A DNA stretch of 64,000 nucleotides from Sphingomonas sp. AX6. Its GTDB lineage: Bacteria > Pseudomonadota > Alphaproteobacteria > Sphingomonadales > Sphingomonadaceae. Below are positions 18,648 to 27,958 of this stretch, piece after piece; position 1 is the first letter of the stretch, and every line of letters begins with the position of its first letter. Made by a program: the position numbers and the translations under genes. Location of the stretch: NCBI RefSeq assembly GCF_902506605.1, contig NZ_LR733979.1, forward strand, positions 2,836,008 through 2,900,007, in the 5' to 3' direction. The notes beneath the pieces are model-generated. The model made no database searches and had not been told where the DNA came from. It saw nothing but the letters and a program-made list of their open reading frames with translations.

Positions 18648-19574
18648 GTGAGCGCACACCATCATTCCCACGACCACGCGCATGGCGGCCATGGCCATGT
18701 CCACGCGCCGAAGGATTTCGGGCGCGCCTTTGCGATCGGGATCACGCTCAACATCGCCTTTGTGGTTGTCGAGGGCGCAGCGGGCATCCTCTACGATTCG
18801 ATGGCGCTGCTCGCCGATGCCGGGCATAATCTGTCCGACGTGCTGGGCCTGCTGATCGCCTGGGCGGGCGCGACGCTCGCCAAGCGACCGCCGTCGAAGC
18901 GCTTCACCTATGGCCTGCGGTCGTCATCCATCTTGGCGGCGCTAGCCAATGCGTTGCTTTTGCTGGTCGCGGTCGGCGCGATCGCCTGGGAAGCCATCCG
19001 ACGCATCGGCGATCCGCCCGCGGTCGAGGGGACGGCAGTGATGATCGTCGCCGGGATCGGGATCGTCATCAACCTCGCGACCGCTCTCCTGTTCTTCTCC
19101 GGTCGCCAGCACGACATCAACATTCGTGGCGCGTATCTCCACATGGCGGCGGACGCGGCGGTATCGGCGGGGGTCGTCGTCGCGGGCGCGCTGATCCTGT
19201 GGACCGGATCGGTATGGATCGACCCCATCGTGAGTCTGGTCATCGTTGCGGTGATCCTGATCGGCACTTGGGGGCTGCTTGCGCAGTCGGTGACGATGGC
19301 GCTGCACGCCGTTCCCGACCGGATCGATGCGGAAAAAGTGGAGGCCGCGCTGGCCACTCGCCCGGGCGTCGCGCGCGTCCATCACCTGCATATCTGGCCC
19401 ACCAGCACCACCGAAGTTGCGCTGACCGCGCATCTGGTGATGAGCGGCGGTCATCCGGGCGATGCATTCCTGGGGGAAACCGCTCATATGCTCGATCACG
19501 ACTTCGGTATCGGCCATGCGACGATTCAGGTCGAGATGGGCGACGGCGCGCCATGTTCGGATGGGCAATGCTGA
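18648..19574 (+). CDS. Cation diffusion facilitator family metal exporter (CzcD/ZitB/DmeF-like)
   Basis: 308 residues from a GTG start. The cytosolic N-terminus is His-rich (HHHSHDHAHGGHGHVH), followed by six transmembrane helices and a C-terminal cytosolic domain (about 215-300). Transport-site motifs are present: ADAGHNLSD in helix 2 and HMAAD in helix 5, giving the HxxxD pairs. It should export a divalent cation (Zn, Co, Ni or Cd) in exchange for protons. Specificity cannot be decided from sequence. A C-tract repeat upstream may be a metal-responsive operator. Confidence 0.92.
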   Translation: MSAHHHSHDHAHGGHGHVHAPKDFGRAFAIGITLNIAFVVVEGAAGILYDSMALLADAGHNLSDVLGLLIAWAGATLAKRPPSKRFTYGLRSSSILAALANALLLLVAVGAIAWEAIRRIGDPPAVEGTAVMIVAGIGIVINLATALLFFSGRQHDINIRGAYLHMAADAAVSAGVVVAGALILWTGSVWIDPIVSLVIVAVILIGTWGLLAQSVTMALHAVPDRIDAEKVEAALATRPGVARVHHLHIWPTSTTEVALTAHLVMSGGHPGDAFLGETAHMLDHDFGIGHATIQVEMGDGAPCSDGQC

Positions 19575-19589
19575 TAGACGAGAAAAAAT

Positions 19590-19671
19590 TCCGTTCGCAT
19601 TGAGCTTGTCGAAATGCTGTCCTTTTCTTCGTGCCAAGAAGGACAGTGCTTCGACAAGCTCAGCACGAACG
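19590..19671. repeat. Inverted repeat (TTGAGCTTGTCGAA type), family D
   Basis: The arms around TTGAGCTTGTCGAA and TTCGACAAGCTCA flank an inner hairpin AAGGACAG/CTGTCCTT, with CCGTTCG/CGAACGG outer ends. It lies between the CDF gene and tgt. Its right-arm sequence recurs as half of the element at 42442. Confidence 0.8.
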
Positions 19672-19739
19672 GGGGAGAGGGTAGCGTCCATTTTACACCC
19701 CATCGACAACCCGCACCCGGAAATGCAAAGCGCCCTGCC

Positions 19740-20867
19740 ATGACCCCCCGTTTCGAATTCACTATCCACGCCACCGACGGCAAGGCGCGCACCGGCACGA
19801 TCGCGATGCAGCGCGGCGACATCCGCACGCCTGCCTTCATGCCGGTCGGCACCGCCGCGACGGTGAAGGCGATGAAGCCAGCCGATGTGCGCGCGTCGGG
19901 CGCCGACATCATCCTCGGCAATACCTATCACCTGATGCTGCGTCCCGGCGCGGAGCGGGTCGCGCGGCTGGGCGGCTTGCACGGCTTCATGGGCTGGGAT
20001 CGCCCGATCCTGACCGACAGCGGCGGGTATCAGGTGATGAGCTTGGCCGACCTGACCAAAAGGTCGGAGGAAGGCGTCAGCTTCAAATCGCATCTCGACG
20101 GCACCCGGCATCTGCTCAGCCCCGAACGCTCGATCGAGATCCAGCGTCTGCTCGACAGCGACATCATCATGGCGTTCGACGAGTTGGTCCCCACCACCTC
20201 GGCCCGCGACCTCCAGGCCGCGGCAATGGAACGATCGATGCGCTGGGCAAAGCGCAGCCGTGCGGCGTTCGACGGCGGCGGCGATCATGCGGGCCGCGCA
20301 GCGATCTTCGGCATCCAGCAGGGCGCGCTCGATCAGGATTTCCGCAAATCCTCGGCGGATGCGCTGCTGGATATCGGTTTCGACGGTTACGCTGTCGGCG
20401 GCCTGGCGGTCGGCGAGGGGCAGGAGGCGATGTTCGGCGTGCTCGACTACGCGCCCGGCCAGCTCGATCCCGCCAAACCGCGCTACCTGATGGGTGTCGG
20501 CAAGCCGGACGACATTGTCGGCGCGGTCGAGCGTGGGATCGACATGTTCGACTGCGTGCTGCCGACGCGGTCGGGTCGCACCGGTCAGGCCTTCACACGG
20601 CGGGGGCCGATCAACATCCGGAACGCGAAATTCGCGGAGGATCAGGGGCCGCTCGATCCAAGCTGCGCCTGTCCGGTTTGCGGGAACTGGGGCCGCGCCT
20701 ATCTCTATCATCTCGTCCGATCCGGTGAAATCCTCGGCGCGATGCTGATGACCGAGCACAATATCTGGTTCTATCAGGCGCTGATGGCCGACCTGCGCGC
20801 CGCCATCGGCGAAGGGCGGCTTACCGAATTCGCAAACGACTTCCGCACGAACTACTATAACAAATGA
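19740..20867 (+). CDS. tgt: Queuine tRNA-ribosyltransferase
   Basis: 375 residues. Active-site features are [10 protein letters not shown] (catalytic base Asp), [10 protein letters not shown] (nucleophile Asp) and the zinc site CACPVC followed by His in YLYHL. It exchanges guanine for preQ1 at the wobble position of GUN-anticodon tRNAs, providing the substrate for QueA encoded nearby. The ATG at 19740 gives the standard N-terminus, and an upstream in-frame start reads through the inverted repeat. Confidence 0.97.
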   Translation: MTPRFEFTIHATDGKARTGTIAMQRGDIRTPAFMPVGTAATVKAMKPADVRASGADIILGNTYHLMLRPGAERVARLGGLHGFMGWDRPILTDSGGYQVMSLADLTKRSEEGVSFKSHLDGTRHLLSPERSIEIQRLLDSDIIMAFDELVPTTSARDLQAAAMERSMRWAKRSRAAFDGGGDHAGRAAIFGIQQGALDQDFRKSSADALLDIGFDGYAVGGLAVGEGQEAMFGVLDYAPGQLDPAKPRYLMGVGKPDDIVGAVERGIDMFDCVLPTRSGRTGQAFTRRGPINIRNAKFAEDQGPLDPSCACPVCGNWGRAYLYHLVRSGEILGAMLMTEHNIWFYQALMADLRAAIGEGRLTEFANDFRTNYYNK

Positions 20868-20899
20868 CGCCAAGCGTCCGATGATCCACGGAGAGACTG

Positions 20900-21103
20900 T
20901 TGAGCAACACCGACGACCAGCCCGAAACCAACGAAATCCTTGCCGCTGCCAAGGATGCCAAGCAGGCCCGCGAGCGCGCCACCGCGCCCGAGCCCTCAGC
21001 CAAGGGTAAGCTGCCCCTCGCCAAGATCGGCGTTGCTGCAGGACTGGGTTCGGCGGCATTGGCGGCAGCGGTGCTGTTCGCCCAGCGACGCAAGAAAGAC
21101 TGA
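20900..21103 (+). CDS. Small hypothetical protein with one C-terminal membrane segment
   Basis: 67 residues from a TTG start with GGAGAG 4-9 bases upstream. It has a charged N-terminal half, then a Gly/Ala hydrophobic stretch (about 42-60) and a basic end (QRRKKD), a tail-anchored arrangement. It is 32 bases after tgt. The family is not recognised. Confidence 0.6.
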   Translation: MSNTDDQPETNEILAAAKDAKQARERATAPEPSAKGKLPLAKIGVAAGLGSAALAAAVLFAQRRKKD

Positions 21104-21111
21104 GCGCCCTA

Positions 21112-21186
21112 GTGCTCCTGCGAAAGCAGGAGCGTGGGCCGCGAACGCGCCACGTGTTGCCAACACTCCCGCTTTCGCAGGAGTAC
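21112..21186. repeat. Inverted repeat (CTCCTGCGAAAGCAGGAG type)
   Basis: The arms GTGCTCCTGCGAAAGCAGGAG and CTCCCGCTTTCGCAGGAGTAC flank about 27 bases. Each arm contains its own small hairpin. It sits between the small protein gene and the M16 peptidase gene. Confidence 0.8.
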
Positions 21187-21303
21187 AGCCGATAGCGTAA
21201 CCCTCCCCTAACACACCCTTGCAGACGCCCCCGAAATCGCGCAGGTTCGCCGCGATCAACGCGCGGGAAACCGGCGCGCCATAATTCTTCGGGGGAATCG
21301 AAC

Positions 21304-24132
21304 ATGCGCCTTGGCCGGACAGCCCTTTTGCTGGGAGCATCGCTCCTCGCCCTCCCCGCACTCGCGCAGACCAATCCGCCCGCGCCTGCTGCTGCGCAAG
21401 TCCAGCCGATCGCGTTCACCGAACGGACTTTGCCCAACGGGCTGAAGGTTTACGCGATCCGCGACACCAATACGGCAAACGTCGCGGTGCACGTCTGGTA
21501 CGATGTCGGGTCGAAGGCCGATCCCGCCGGGCGTTCGGGCTTTTCGCACATGTTCGAACATCTGATGTTCAAATCGACCCGCAATCTGGTCGACGAGCAG
21601 ATGGACCGGCTGACCGAGGATGTCGGCGGGTTCAACAATGCGTCGAACGCCGACGACTACACCAATTATTTTCAGGTCGTCCCCGCCAACCATCTGGAGC
21701 GCATCCTGTTCGCCGAAGCCGACCGGATGGGATCGCTGGTCATCGATCCCAAGGTATTCGCGTCCGAACGCGAAGTGGTGAAGGAGGAACTGCGCAGCCG
21801 CGTGCTGGCAGCACCTTATGGCAAGCTGTTCTACCTGTATCTGCCGATGGTTTCCTATGCGAACCACCCCTATGCCCGCCCCGGCATCGGCAGCATCGAG
21901 GATCTGGACGCCGCGACGATCGAGGATATTCGCGCCTTCCACGCCACCTATTACCGGCCCGACAATGCGGTGCTCGTCGTCGCAGGCAATTTCGATCCCG
22001 CGCAACTCGACCGCTGGGTGAACCAGTATTTTAGCAAGATTTCGCGTCCGAACCGTCCGATCCCGCGCGTCGATGTCGCCGAACCCGCACGCAAGACCGC
22101 TGCGCGCTATACGGTGTATGAGCCCAACACGCCGCTGCCTGCTGTCCTGCTCAGCTATCAGGGTCCAGCGAGCGGCCACCGCGACGTCGCTGCGTTGAAA
22201 TTGATGGAGGCGATCCTGTCGCGGGGCGACAATTCGCGGCTGTATCAGAGCCTCGTCTATCGCGACCGCACCGCGGTTCAGGCCAGTACCTTCTTCTCCG
22301 CGCCGCAGGGGCCAGGGACGCTCGCGCTCTACGCAATCCTGTCAGGCGGGCAGACGGCAGAGGCCGGAGAGGCCGGGCTGCGCCGCGAACTGGCGCGTTT
22401 GCGTGACACCCCCGTCACCGCCGCTGAACTGGCCGAGGCGAAAAACGAAATCGTCACTGCGGCGCTGAACGAGCGCGAAACCGCCACCGGCAAGGCCTTT
22501 GCCGTCGCGAATGGCGCGATCGTCGATCGCGACCCGCGTGCCGCCGATCGCGAGCTGGCGGCGCTTCAGGCAGTGACGGCCGCCGATATCCAGCGTGTCG
22601 CGCGCGAATGGCTGCGCGACGAACGCAGCGCGGTGATCCACTATCTACCGGCCGAATCGAAGCCCGCCGATGCACCTGCGGGCACGATCGCGGTCCCGGA
22701 AACCGTGATCGCCCGGAAGCTGGAAACCCCGCCCAACATCGTCATCCACGAACGCGCCAGCGTCGCCGAACGCATCCTGCCGCCCGAACCCGGCACGCCC
22801 GTCGCCGCCGTGATCCCCACGCCGGTCGAGGTAACGCTCGCCAACGGGATGCGCGTCGTCACCGTGCAGAAAAGCGACGTGCCGATCGTCAGCGCGACGC
22901 TGATCGCCGATGGCGGCGCGGCGCTCGACCCGCAAGGCAAGGCGGGATTGGCGTCGATGGCGTCCGAATTGCTGACCAAGGGCACGACGACGCGTTCTGC
23001 GACCCAGATTGCGGCGGCCATCGAATCGCTTGGCGGGTCGATCGGCAGCGGCGCGGGGCCGGACTCCTCGGCGGTATCGCTGACGATAAAATCGGATCAA
23101 CTGGCGCCTGCAATGACGCTGCTCGCCGATGTCGCGCGCAATCCTGCGTTCGCGCAGGAAGAACTCGACCGCGCCCGTGCCCAGTCGATCGACGGCATCA
23201 ACGTCCAGATGAAAGACCCCGCCGCGCTTGCCGGGATGGTCGCCAGCCGCGCCGCATTCGGCACCACGCCTTATGGTGGCGCGACGACCGAGGCTTCGTT
23301 GAAGGCAGTCACCCGCGACGACCTGACCGCCGCCTATCGCGCCGCCTGGCGGCCAGAAACGGCGACGTTGGTACTGGTCGGCGACATCACGCCCGATCGC
23401 GCGCGTGCCGAGGCAGAACGGCTATTTGCCGACTGGAAGGCCAGCGGCACTGCGGCACCCGCGCCTGCCGTCGCCGCGCTGCCCGCACCGCGCGTGATCG
23501 TCGTCGATCTGCCGGACGCGGGTCAGGCGGGTGTGGTGCTGGCCCGCGGCGGGCTGGAGCGGCGTTCGCCCGATTTCTATGCGGCGTCGGTCGCCAATGC
23601 GGTGTTGGGCGTCGGCTTCTCGTCGCGGCTCAACCAGGAAATTCGCATCAAGCGCGGGCTGGCCTACGGTGCTGGCAGCAGCGTCGACGGACGGCGGTTG
23701 CCCGGCCCGGTCACCGTCCGCACCCAGACCAAGAACGAATCCGCTGCCGAAGTGGTCAGCCTGATCCGCGCCGAGATCGAGCGCCTTGGCCGCGAACCCG
23801 CGACCGCTGCCGAACTCGATACGCGCAAGGCGGTGCTGATCGGCGGCTTCGGGCGATCGGTTGAGACGACCTCGGGCATTGCGGGCGTCATCGCCGATTA
23901 CGCCACCGACCGCGTGCCTTTGTCCGAGTTGCAGCGCTATGTCGAGCAGGTTCAGGGGGTTTCGCCACAGGCCGCGCAAGCTGCCGCCGCACGCTATCTG
24001 GCGACCGACAAAGCCAGCATCGTCGTGGTCGGCAATGCAAAGCTGTTCATCGACGACCTGCGAAAGGCGTATCCGACGGTGGAGATCATCCCTGCGGCAT
24101 CGCTCGATCTCGACACCGCTACGCTCAAATGA
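21304..24132 (+). CDS. M16 family zinc metallopeptidase (two-domain, exported)
   Basis: 942 residues. A signal peptide ends at about 22 (ALAQ). The N-terminal M16 unit has the inverted zinc motif HMFEH (82-86), with the third ligand Glu162 at the expected 76-residue spacing. A second M16 domain (about 490-930) lacks the zinc motif and should be the structural half of the clamshell. It is predicted to degrade peptides in the periplasm. The length matches the fused pitrilysin-like proteins common in sphingomonads. Confidence 0.93.
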   Translation: MRLGRTALLLGASLLALPALAQTNPPAPAAAQVQPIAFTERTLPNGLKVYAIRDTNTANVAVHVWYDVGSKADPAGRSGFSHMFEHLMFKSTRNLVDEQMDRLTEDVGGFNNASNADDYTNYFQVVPANHLERILFAEADRMGSLVIDPKVFASEREVVKEELRSRVLAAPYGKLFYLYLPMVSYANHPYARPGIGSIEDLDAATIEDIRAFHATYYRPDNAVLVVAGNFDPAQLDRWVNQYFSKISRPNRPIPRVDVAEPARKTAARYTVYEPNTPLPAVLLSYQGPASGHRDVAALKLMEAILSRGDNSRLYQSLVYRDRTAVQASTFFSAPQGPGTLALYAILSGGQTAEAGEAGLRRELARLRDTPVTAAELAEAKNEIVTAALNERETATGKAFAVANGAIVDRDPRAADRELAALQAVTAADIQRVAREWLRDERSAVIHYLPAESKPADAPAGTIAVPETVIARKLETPPNIVIHERASVAERILPPEPGTPVAAVIPTPVEVTLANGMRVVTVQKSDVPIVSATLIADGGAALDPQGKAGLASMASELLTKGTTTRSATQIAAAIESLGGSIGSGAGPDSSAVSLTIKSDQLAPAMTLLADVARNPAFAQEELDRARAQSIDGINVQMKDPAALAGMVASRAAFGTTPYGGATTEASLKAVTRDDLTAAYRAAWRPETATLVLVGDITPDRARAEAERLFADWKASGTAAPAPAVAALPAPRVIVVDLPDAGQAGVVLARGGLERRSPDFYAASVANAVLGVGFSSRLNQEIRIKRGLAYGAGSSVDGRRLPGPVTVRTQTKNESAAEVVSLIRAEIERLGREPATAAELDTRKAVLIGGFGRSVETTSGIAGVIADYATDRVPLSELQRYVEQVQGVSPQAAQAAAARYLATDKASIVVVGNAKLFIDDLRKAYPTVEIIPAASLDLDTATLK

Positions 24133-24240
24133 TCCTCACCTTTCCAGGGGAGGCGCTACGTTAACCAATACTCGTGCCATGCAGGGACGGTGCGGAAAAC
24201 GCGCAAGATCGGGTAAGTAAATTGCGCTAAGTCAGCGCCG

Positions 24241-25251
24241 ATGTCTCCGCGCCGCCCTGCCCCCTTTGCGACCAAGCCCCGGCTGATCGACCGGCGTGCA
24301 AAGCGGCTGCGCGTCGTTGCGGCGACGTTGGTCGCGTCCCTGGTGGGGCTGGGTTTCACCGCCCAAGCCGCGTTCGATCGTGGTGAACCGACCGTCGTCG
24401 CCTATGCCAGCGAAACCCGTGTGGCGCCGATCGAGGCAGCCGCCGCGCCTTACGGCGCAAGCCTGCCCGGCATGACCGGCACGACGGCGCTGCCCGAAGA
24501 GCCCGCCGATTACCTGCCCACCGCTGACCCGACACTGGTCGCGGCCCCGCCCTTTGCCTTTCGTGGGTCGTCGCTCGACCGCGCGCGCGCGCTCGAGTGC
24601 CTGACCACCGCGATTTATTACGAAGCCGCCAGCGAACCCGATGATGGGCAAGCCGCGGTGGCGCAGGTGATCCTCAACCGTGTCCGCCACCCGACCTTTC
24701 CCAATACGGTCTGCGGCGTGATCTATCAGGGGTCGGACCGCAAGGGTTGCCAGTTCAGCTATGCCTGCGACGGCGCGATGGCGCGAAAGCCCGCGGCGCG
24801 CGCTTGGGATCGCGCACGCCGCGCCGCCGATCTCGCGCTATCGGGGCGCGTGTTCGCACCCGTCGGCATGGCGACGCATTATCATACCTATGCCGTCACA
24901 CCGTACTGGAACAAAAGCCTTGTGATGACGGGGGTTTACGGCGCGCACTTCTTCCACCGCTGGAAGGGGTATTGGGGGACGCCGCGCGCCTTTTCGGCCG
25001 TTTACACCGGGGGCGAACCGCTTCCTGGCCCGCTGGGTCGCCGGGATGTCGGCAATGACGTCGCGGATGCGCTATCTGGTCGCACGGCACCACTCGTTGC
25101 GCCGGTCACGCTTCCCTCAACCGTGTCCGCGCCGGTCACCGACGTCGCCCAACTGCAACCCGCCTATCGCGAAGCCACGGTTGCGCCCAACACGCTTCCG
25201 CAATCGACGATCCTCGACAAATGGGCCGATAGCGGAAAGCCGCTGCGCTGA
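24241..25251 (+). CDS. Cell wall hydrolase, SleB/Hydrolase_2 family
   Basis: 336 residues with a basic N-terminus and one membrane/signal segment (about 22-45). The SleB-like domain spans about 118-235, with landmarks LTTAIYYEAASEPDDGQ (catalytic Glu region), VILNRVRHPTFPNTVCGVI and CQFSYACDG. Relatives are lytic transglycosylase-like peptidoglycan hydrolases. The C-terminal 90 residues are a low-complexity Pro/Val/Thr tail. It probably remodels the wall during growth. Confidence 0.85.
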   Translation: MSPRRPAPFATKPRLIDRRAKRLRVVAATLVASLVGLGFTAQAAFDRGEPTVVAYASETRVAPIEAAAAPYGASLPGMTGTTALPEEPADYLPTADPTLVAAPPFAFRGSSLDRARALECLTTAIYYEAASEPDDGQAAVAQVILNRVRHPTFPNTVCGVIYQGSDRKGCQFSYACDGAMARKPAARAWDRARRAADLALSGRVFAPVGMATHYHTYAVTPYWNKSLVMTGVYGAHFFHRWKGYWGTPRAFSAVYTGGEPLPGPLGRRDVGNDVADALSGRTAPLVAPVTLPSTVSAPVTDVAQLQPAYREATVAPNTLPQSTILDKWADSGKPLR

Positions 25252-25259
25252 TACCAGTT

Positions 25260-25285
25260 GGCCCCGCCGGTTTCCCGACGGGGCC
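25260..25285. terminator. Hairpin between converging genes
   Basis: GGCCCCGCCGG and CCGACGGGGCC (one mismatch) flank a 4-base loop, 9 bases after the hydrolase stop. No U-tract follows. It is a likely two-way terminator for the convergent pair. Confidence 0.5.
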
Positions 25286-25312
25286 ATCGCTGGAAGTCAT
25301 ATCGCGTAGCGC

Positions 25313-25651
25313 TTAGCGCCCGCGATTGGTTTGGCGATCGTTCTTCTGCGTCCGGACCTGCTGCGACAGGCGATCGAAGCGACGATCAAGGTCGCGACGT
25401 TCGGCGACGGTCAATCCCGGCCGGCTGCGACGATACTGATTCTCGAGCTGCGACAGCTGACGGAACTGGGTCCGCAGACGCACCGCTTCGTTGCGGTTGA
25501 GCGCGCCGTTGCGAATGCCCTGGTTGATCCGCATCTCGATCCGCGCCTGGCGCTGGTTGATCGTCTGCCAGCCATTCTGGGCGCTGGCAGTGGCGGGGAC
25601 GGCGGCTGCGGCAATGCCGAAACCGGCGATGAGCATGGCGAATTTCTTCAT
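25313..25651 (-). CDS. Exported Arg/Gln-rich protein of unknown function
   Basis: 112 residues from ATG 25651, with GAAGGAGGAAG upstream. A signal peptide ends at about 24 (ASAQ), then the chain is strongly helical and charged, with NRNEAVRLRTQFRQLSQLE and ERRDLDRRFDRLSQQVR. The pattern resembles short periplasmic Arg-rich helical proteins seen in sphingomonads and is loosely CpxP/Spy-like in composition. Function unknown. A longer in-frame start at 25762 is not supported. Confidence 0.65.
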   Translation of the reverse strand: MKKFAMLIAGFGIAAAAVPATASAQNGWQTINQRQARIEMRINQGIRNGALNRNEAVRLRTQFRQLSQLENQYRRSRPGLTVAERRDLDRRFDRLSQQVRTQKNDRQTNRGR

Positions 25652-25880
25652 CGAAACTTCCTCCTTCACATGTCCGGTTTCTCTCCGGACGATGCCAATT
25701 TGGGGGTCTTGTGTCGCAGACCTGTGCCGGGAAGCCCGCTTTTGTGTCGCCGATTGTCGCATCCATGCCCTGGTCGTTCAGCTTTACTAAGGAACCCTGC
25801 CCGGCTTAGGCTGTTGGTTCATTCGCGGCGCTGTTCCCGCGTCTTCGCCTCGGGAGTCTTCGTACCATGCCGGCCCTTTC

Positions 25881-27266
25881 GTGACCGACAGCAGCACCTC
25901 GATTTCTTCTCCTCCACCGCTCACCACTTACTCGCGTGCGGACTTTGGCAGTCCGCGCAAGACGTTGGGCATCGCCGATGTGTTGGCGATCACCGTCGGC
26001 ATCGTCATCGGTGCAGGCATCTTTCGCGCACCCGCCCTGGTCGCGGGCGCGGCGGGCGGTGATGAGGCTTTGCTGCTCGCGGCGTGGGGACTTGGCGGCC
26101 TGCTCTCGATCATCGGCGCGCTCTGCTACGCCGAACTCGCATCGGCCTATCCTAATATGGGCGGCGACTATCATTTCCTCGGCCGCGCTTATGGTCAGCG
26201 CACCGCATTCTTCTATGCCTGGGCGCGGCTGGCGGTGATCCAGACCGGCAGCCTTGCGCTGCTTGCCTATGTGTTCGCCGATTATGTCGTTGCGATCCTG
26301 CCGGGCTCCGGCCCGCCGGTTCTGTGGGCGGCGATTGCGGTCATTGGCGTCAGTGCGCTGAACTGGCTGGGCGTCAGGCAAGGTGCAACGGCGCAAAAAT
26401 GGCTGACCGTCGCCGAAGTGGTCGGGCTGATCGTCGTCATCGTCGCGGGCCTGCTGCTCGCTCCCGAAGGCACTGCGCCCCGCCCCGTCTCGGGCGAAAG
26501 CGCACTCGGCATGATGATGATCTTCGTCCTGCTGACCTATGGCGGTTGGAACGAGGCGGTGTACGTCTCCGCCGAAATGAAGGACGCGCCGCGCCGGATC
26601 GCGCCGGTGATGGTCGGCGGATTGCTGATCGTGACGGTGCTTTACCTGCTCGCCAATATGGCCTTCCTGCGCGTTCTGGGCATTGCCGGAATGGCGGAGA
26701 GCGATGCGGTAGCCGCCGCGGTCATGGATGCCGCGATGGGCGATGTAGGGGCTGCGATCCTCAGCGTCATCATCGCGGTTGCCGCGCTCACCTCCGCCAA
26801 TGCCACCGCGTTGACGGGCGCACGCACCACCTGCGCGCTAGGACGCCGGTTCAGCCTGCTTTCATGGCTCGGGAAATGGGATGAGAAACGCGATACGCCG
26901 GGAAACGCGATGATTGCACAAGGGGCAATCGCATTGCTGTTGGTGCTGGCGGGTGCCTTCGCACGCAACGGGTTCCAGCTCGCGGTCGATTACACCGCGC
27001 CGGTGTTCTGGCTGTTCCTGTTCCTGACCGGCCTGTCGCTGTTCGTGCTGCGCGTCCGCGAGCCCGATCGGCCGCGCCCGTTCAAAGTCCCGCTTTATCC
27101 GATTACGCCCGCGATTTTCTGCGCGACCACGGCATATCTGCTGTGGTCCAGCGTCACCTATACCGGCTGGGGTGCCTTCGCGGGCGTCGCGGTGCTGGTG
27201 GTCGGCGGCGCGATCCTGATGTTCATGACCCCCAATGATGACGACCCTGAGGAGATGGCCTTGTGA
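25881..27266 (+). CDS. APC-superfamily amino acid permease
   Basis: 461 residues from a GTG start. About 12 transmembrane helices begin with the signature IGAGIFRAPALVAG after a short polar N-terminus. The pattern is that of the LAT/APC amino-acid transporters. Substrate is not readable. Its stop overlaps the next gene's GTG start by 4 bases, so translation of the two is coupled. Confidence 0.88.
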   Translation: MTDSSTSISSPPPLTTYSRADFGSPRKTLGIADVLAITVGIVIGAGIFRAPALVAGAAGGDEALLLAAWGLGGLLSIIGALCYAELASAYPNMGGDYHFLGRAYGQRTAFFYAWARLAVIQTGSLALLAYVFADYVVAILPGSGPPVLWAAIAVIGVSALNWLGVRQGATAQKWLTVAEVVGLIVVIVAGLLLAPEGTAPRPVSGESALGMMMIFVLLTYGGWNEAVYVSAEMKDAPRRIAPVMVGGLLIVTVLYLLANMAFLRVLGIAGMAESDAVAAAVMDAAMGDVGAAILSVIIAVAALTSANATALTGARTTCALGRRFSLLSWLGKWDEKRDTPGNAMIAQGAIALLLVLAGAFARNGFQLAVDYTAPVFWLFLFLTGLSLFVLRVREPDRPRPFKVPLYPITPAIFCATTAYLLWSSVTYTGWGAFAGVAVLVVGGAILMFMTPNDDDPEEMAL

Positions 27267-27859
27267 AAACGATGATGACTGCCGCGATCCTGACGCTTGC
27301 GGCCTGCACCAGCGCGCCCGCGCTTTCGAACGGCACGCCCGGCGAACAGGCCGCGACGACCGCGACACAGGAAGCCGAACCGCGCCGTCCCGACGTGATC
27401 TACGTCCCCACCCCGCCCGAAGTCGTGGACGCGATGCTCGACATGGCCGACGTCAAGGACGGCGACGTACTGTATGACTTGGGCTCGGGTGACGGGCGCA
27501 TCCCCATCGCAGCGGTAAAACGCGCCAATCTGAAGAAAGCGGTCGGGATCGACATCGACCCGACCCGCATTCAGGAAGCCAATGACAATGCCCGCGCGCA
27601 GGGCGTGACCGGCAAGGTCCAGTTCCGCCAGGCCGACCTGTTTGCCAGCGATTTTTCGGATGCGAGCGTGATCACGCTGTACCTGCTCGATTCGCTTAAT
27701 GAGAAGCTGCGTCCCAAACTGCTTGCCGAACTGAAGCCCGGCACTCGCATCGTCAGCCACGCTTTTCGCATGGGCGACTGGGAACCGGAAGAATCGAAGA
27801 TGGTCGGCAGCTCGATGATCTATAGCTGGACGGTTCCGGAACGCGGGGCTGCCGAATAG
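27263..27859 (+). CDS. Class I SAM-dependent methyltransferase-like protein with lipoprotein signal
   Basis: 198 residues from GTG 27263. The first 15 residues form a lipoprotein-type signal ending in LAAC. The rest is a Rossmann methyltransferase core with motif I DLGSGDGRIPI (about 73-83) and an acidic loop GIDIDPTRIQEA. The combination is odd, because a periplasmic enzyme would have no obvious SAM supply. The hydrophobic start may be an uncleaved artefact, or the fold may have been repurposed. It overlaps the permease gene by 4 bases. Substrate unknown. Confidence 0.75.
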   Translation: MKTMMTAAILTLAACTSAPALSNGTPGEQAATTATQEAEPRRPDVIYVPTPPEVVDAMLDMADVKDGDVLYDLGSGDGRIPIAAVKRANLKKAVGIDIDPTRIQEANDNARAQGVTGKVQFRQADLFASDFSDASVITLYLLDSLNEKLRPKLLAELKPGTRIVSHAFRMGDWEPEESKMVGSSMIYSWTVPERGAAE

Positions 27860-27862
27860 CCT

Positions 27863-27952
27863 CGTCACCCCCGCGAAGGCGGGGGTCCATCACCCGAGAT
27901 AGCCGCTTGCGGAAACCTCAGGAGTTGGGCTCCCGCCTGCGCGGGAGCGACG
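27863..27952. repeat. Paired hairpin repeat, family C-like, between converging genes
   Basis: Left hairpin CACCCCCGCGAAGGCGGGGGT and right hairpin GCTCCCGCCTGCGCGGGAGC have imperfectly matching flanks (CGTCAC/AGCGACG). It is located between the methyltransferase stop and the recN stop, where it could end both transcripts. Confidence 0.75.
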
Positions 27953-27958
27953 GTTATA

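Noticed and set aside
18942..21437. 831-codon minus-strand frame across the CDF gene, tgt and the small protein
   Set aside because: Spans several real genes and repeats in antisense; no coherent domains.
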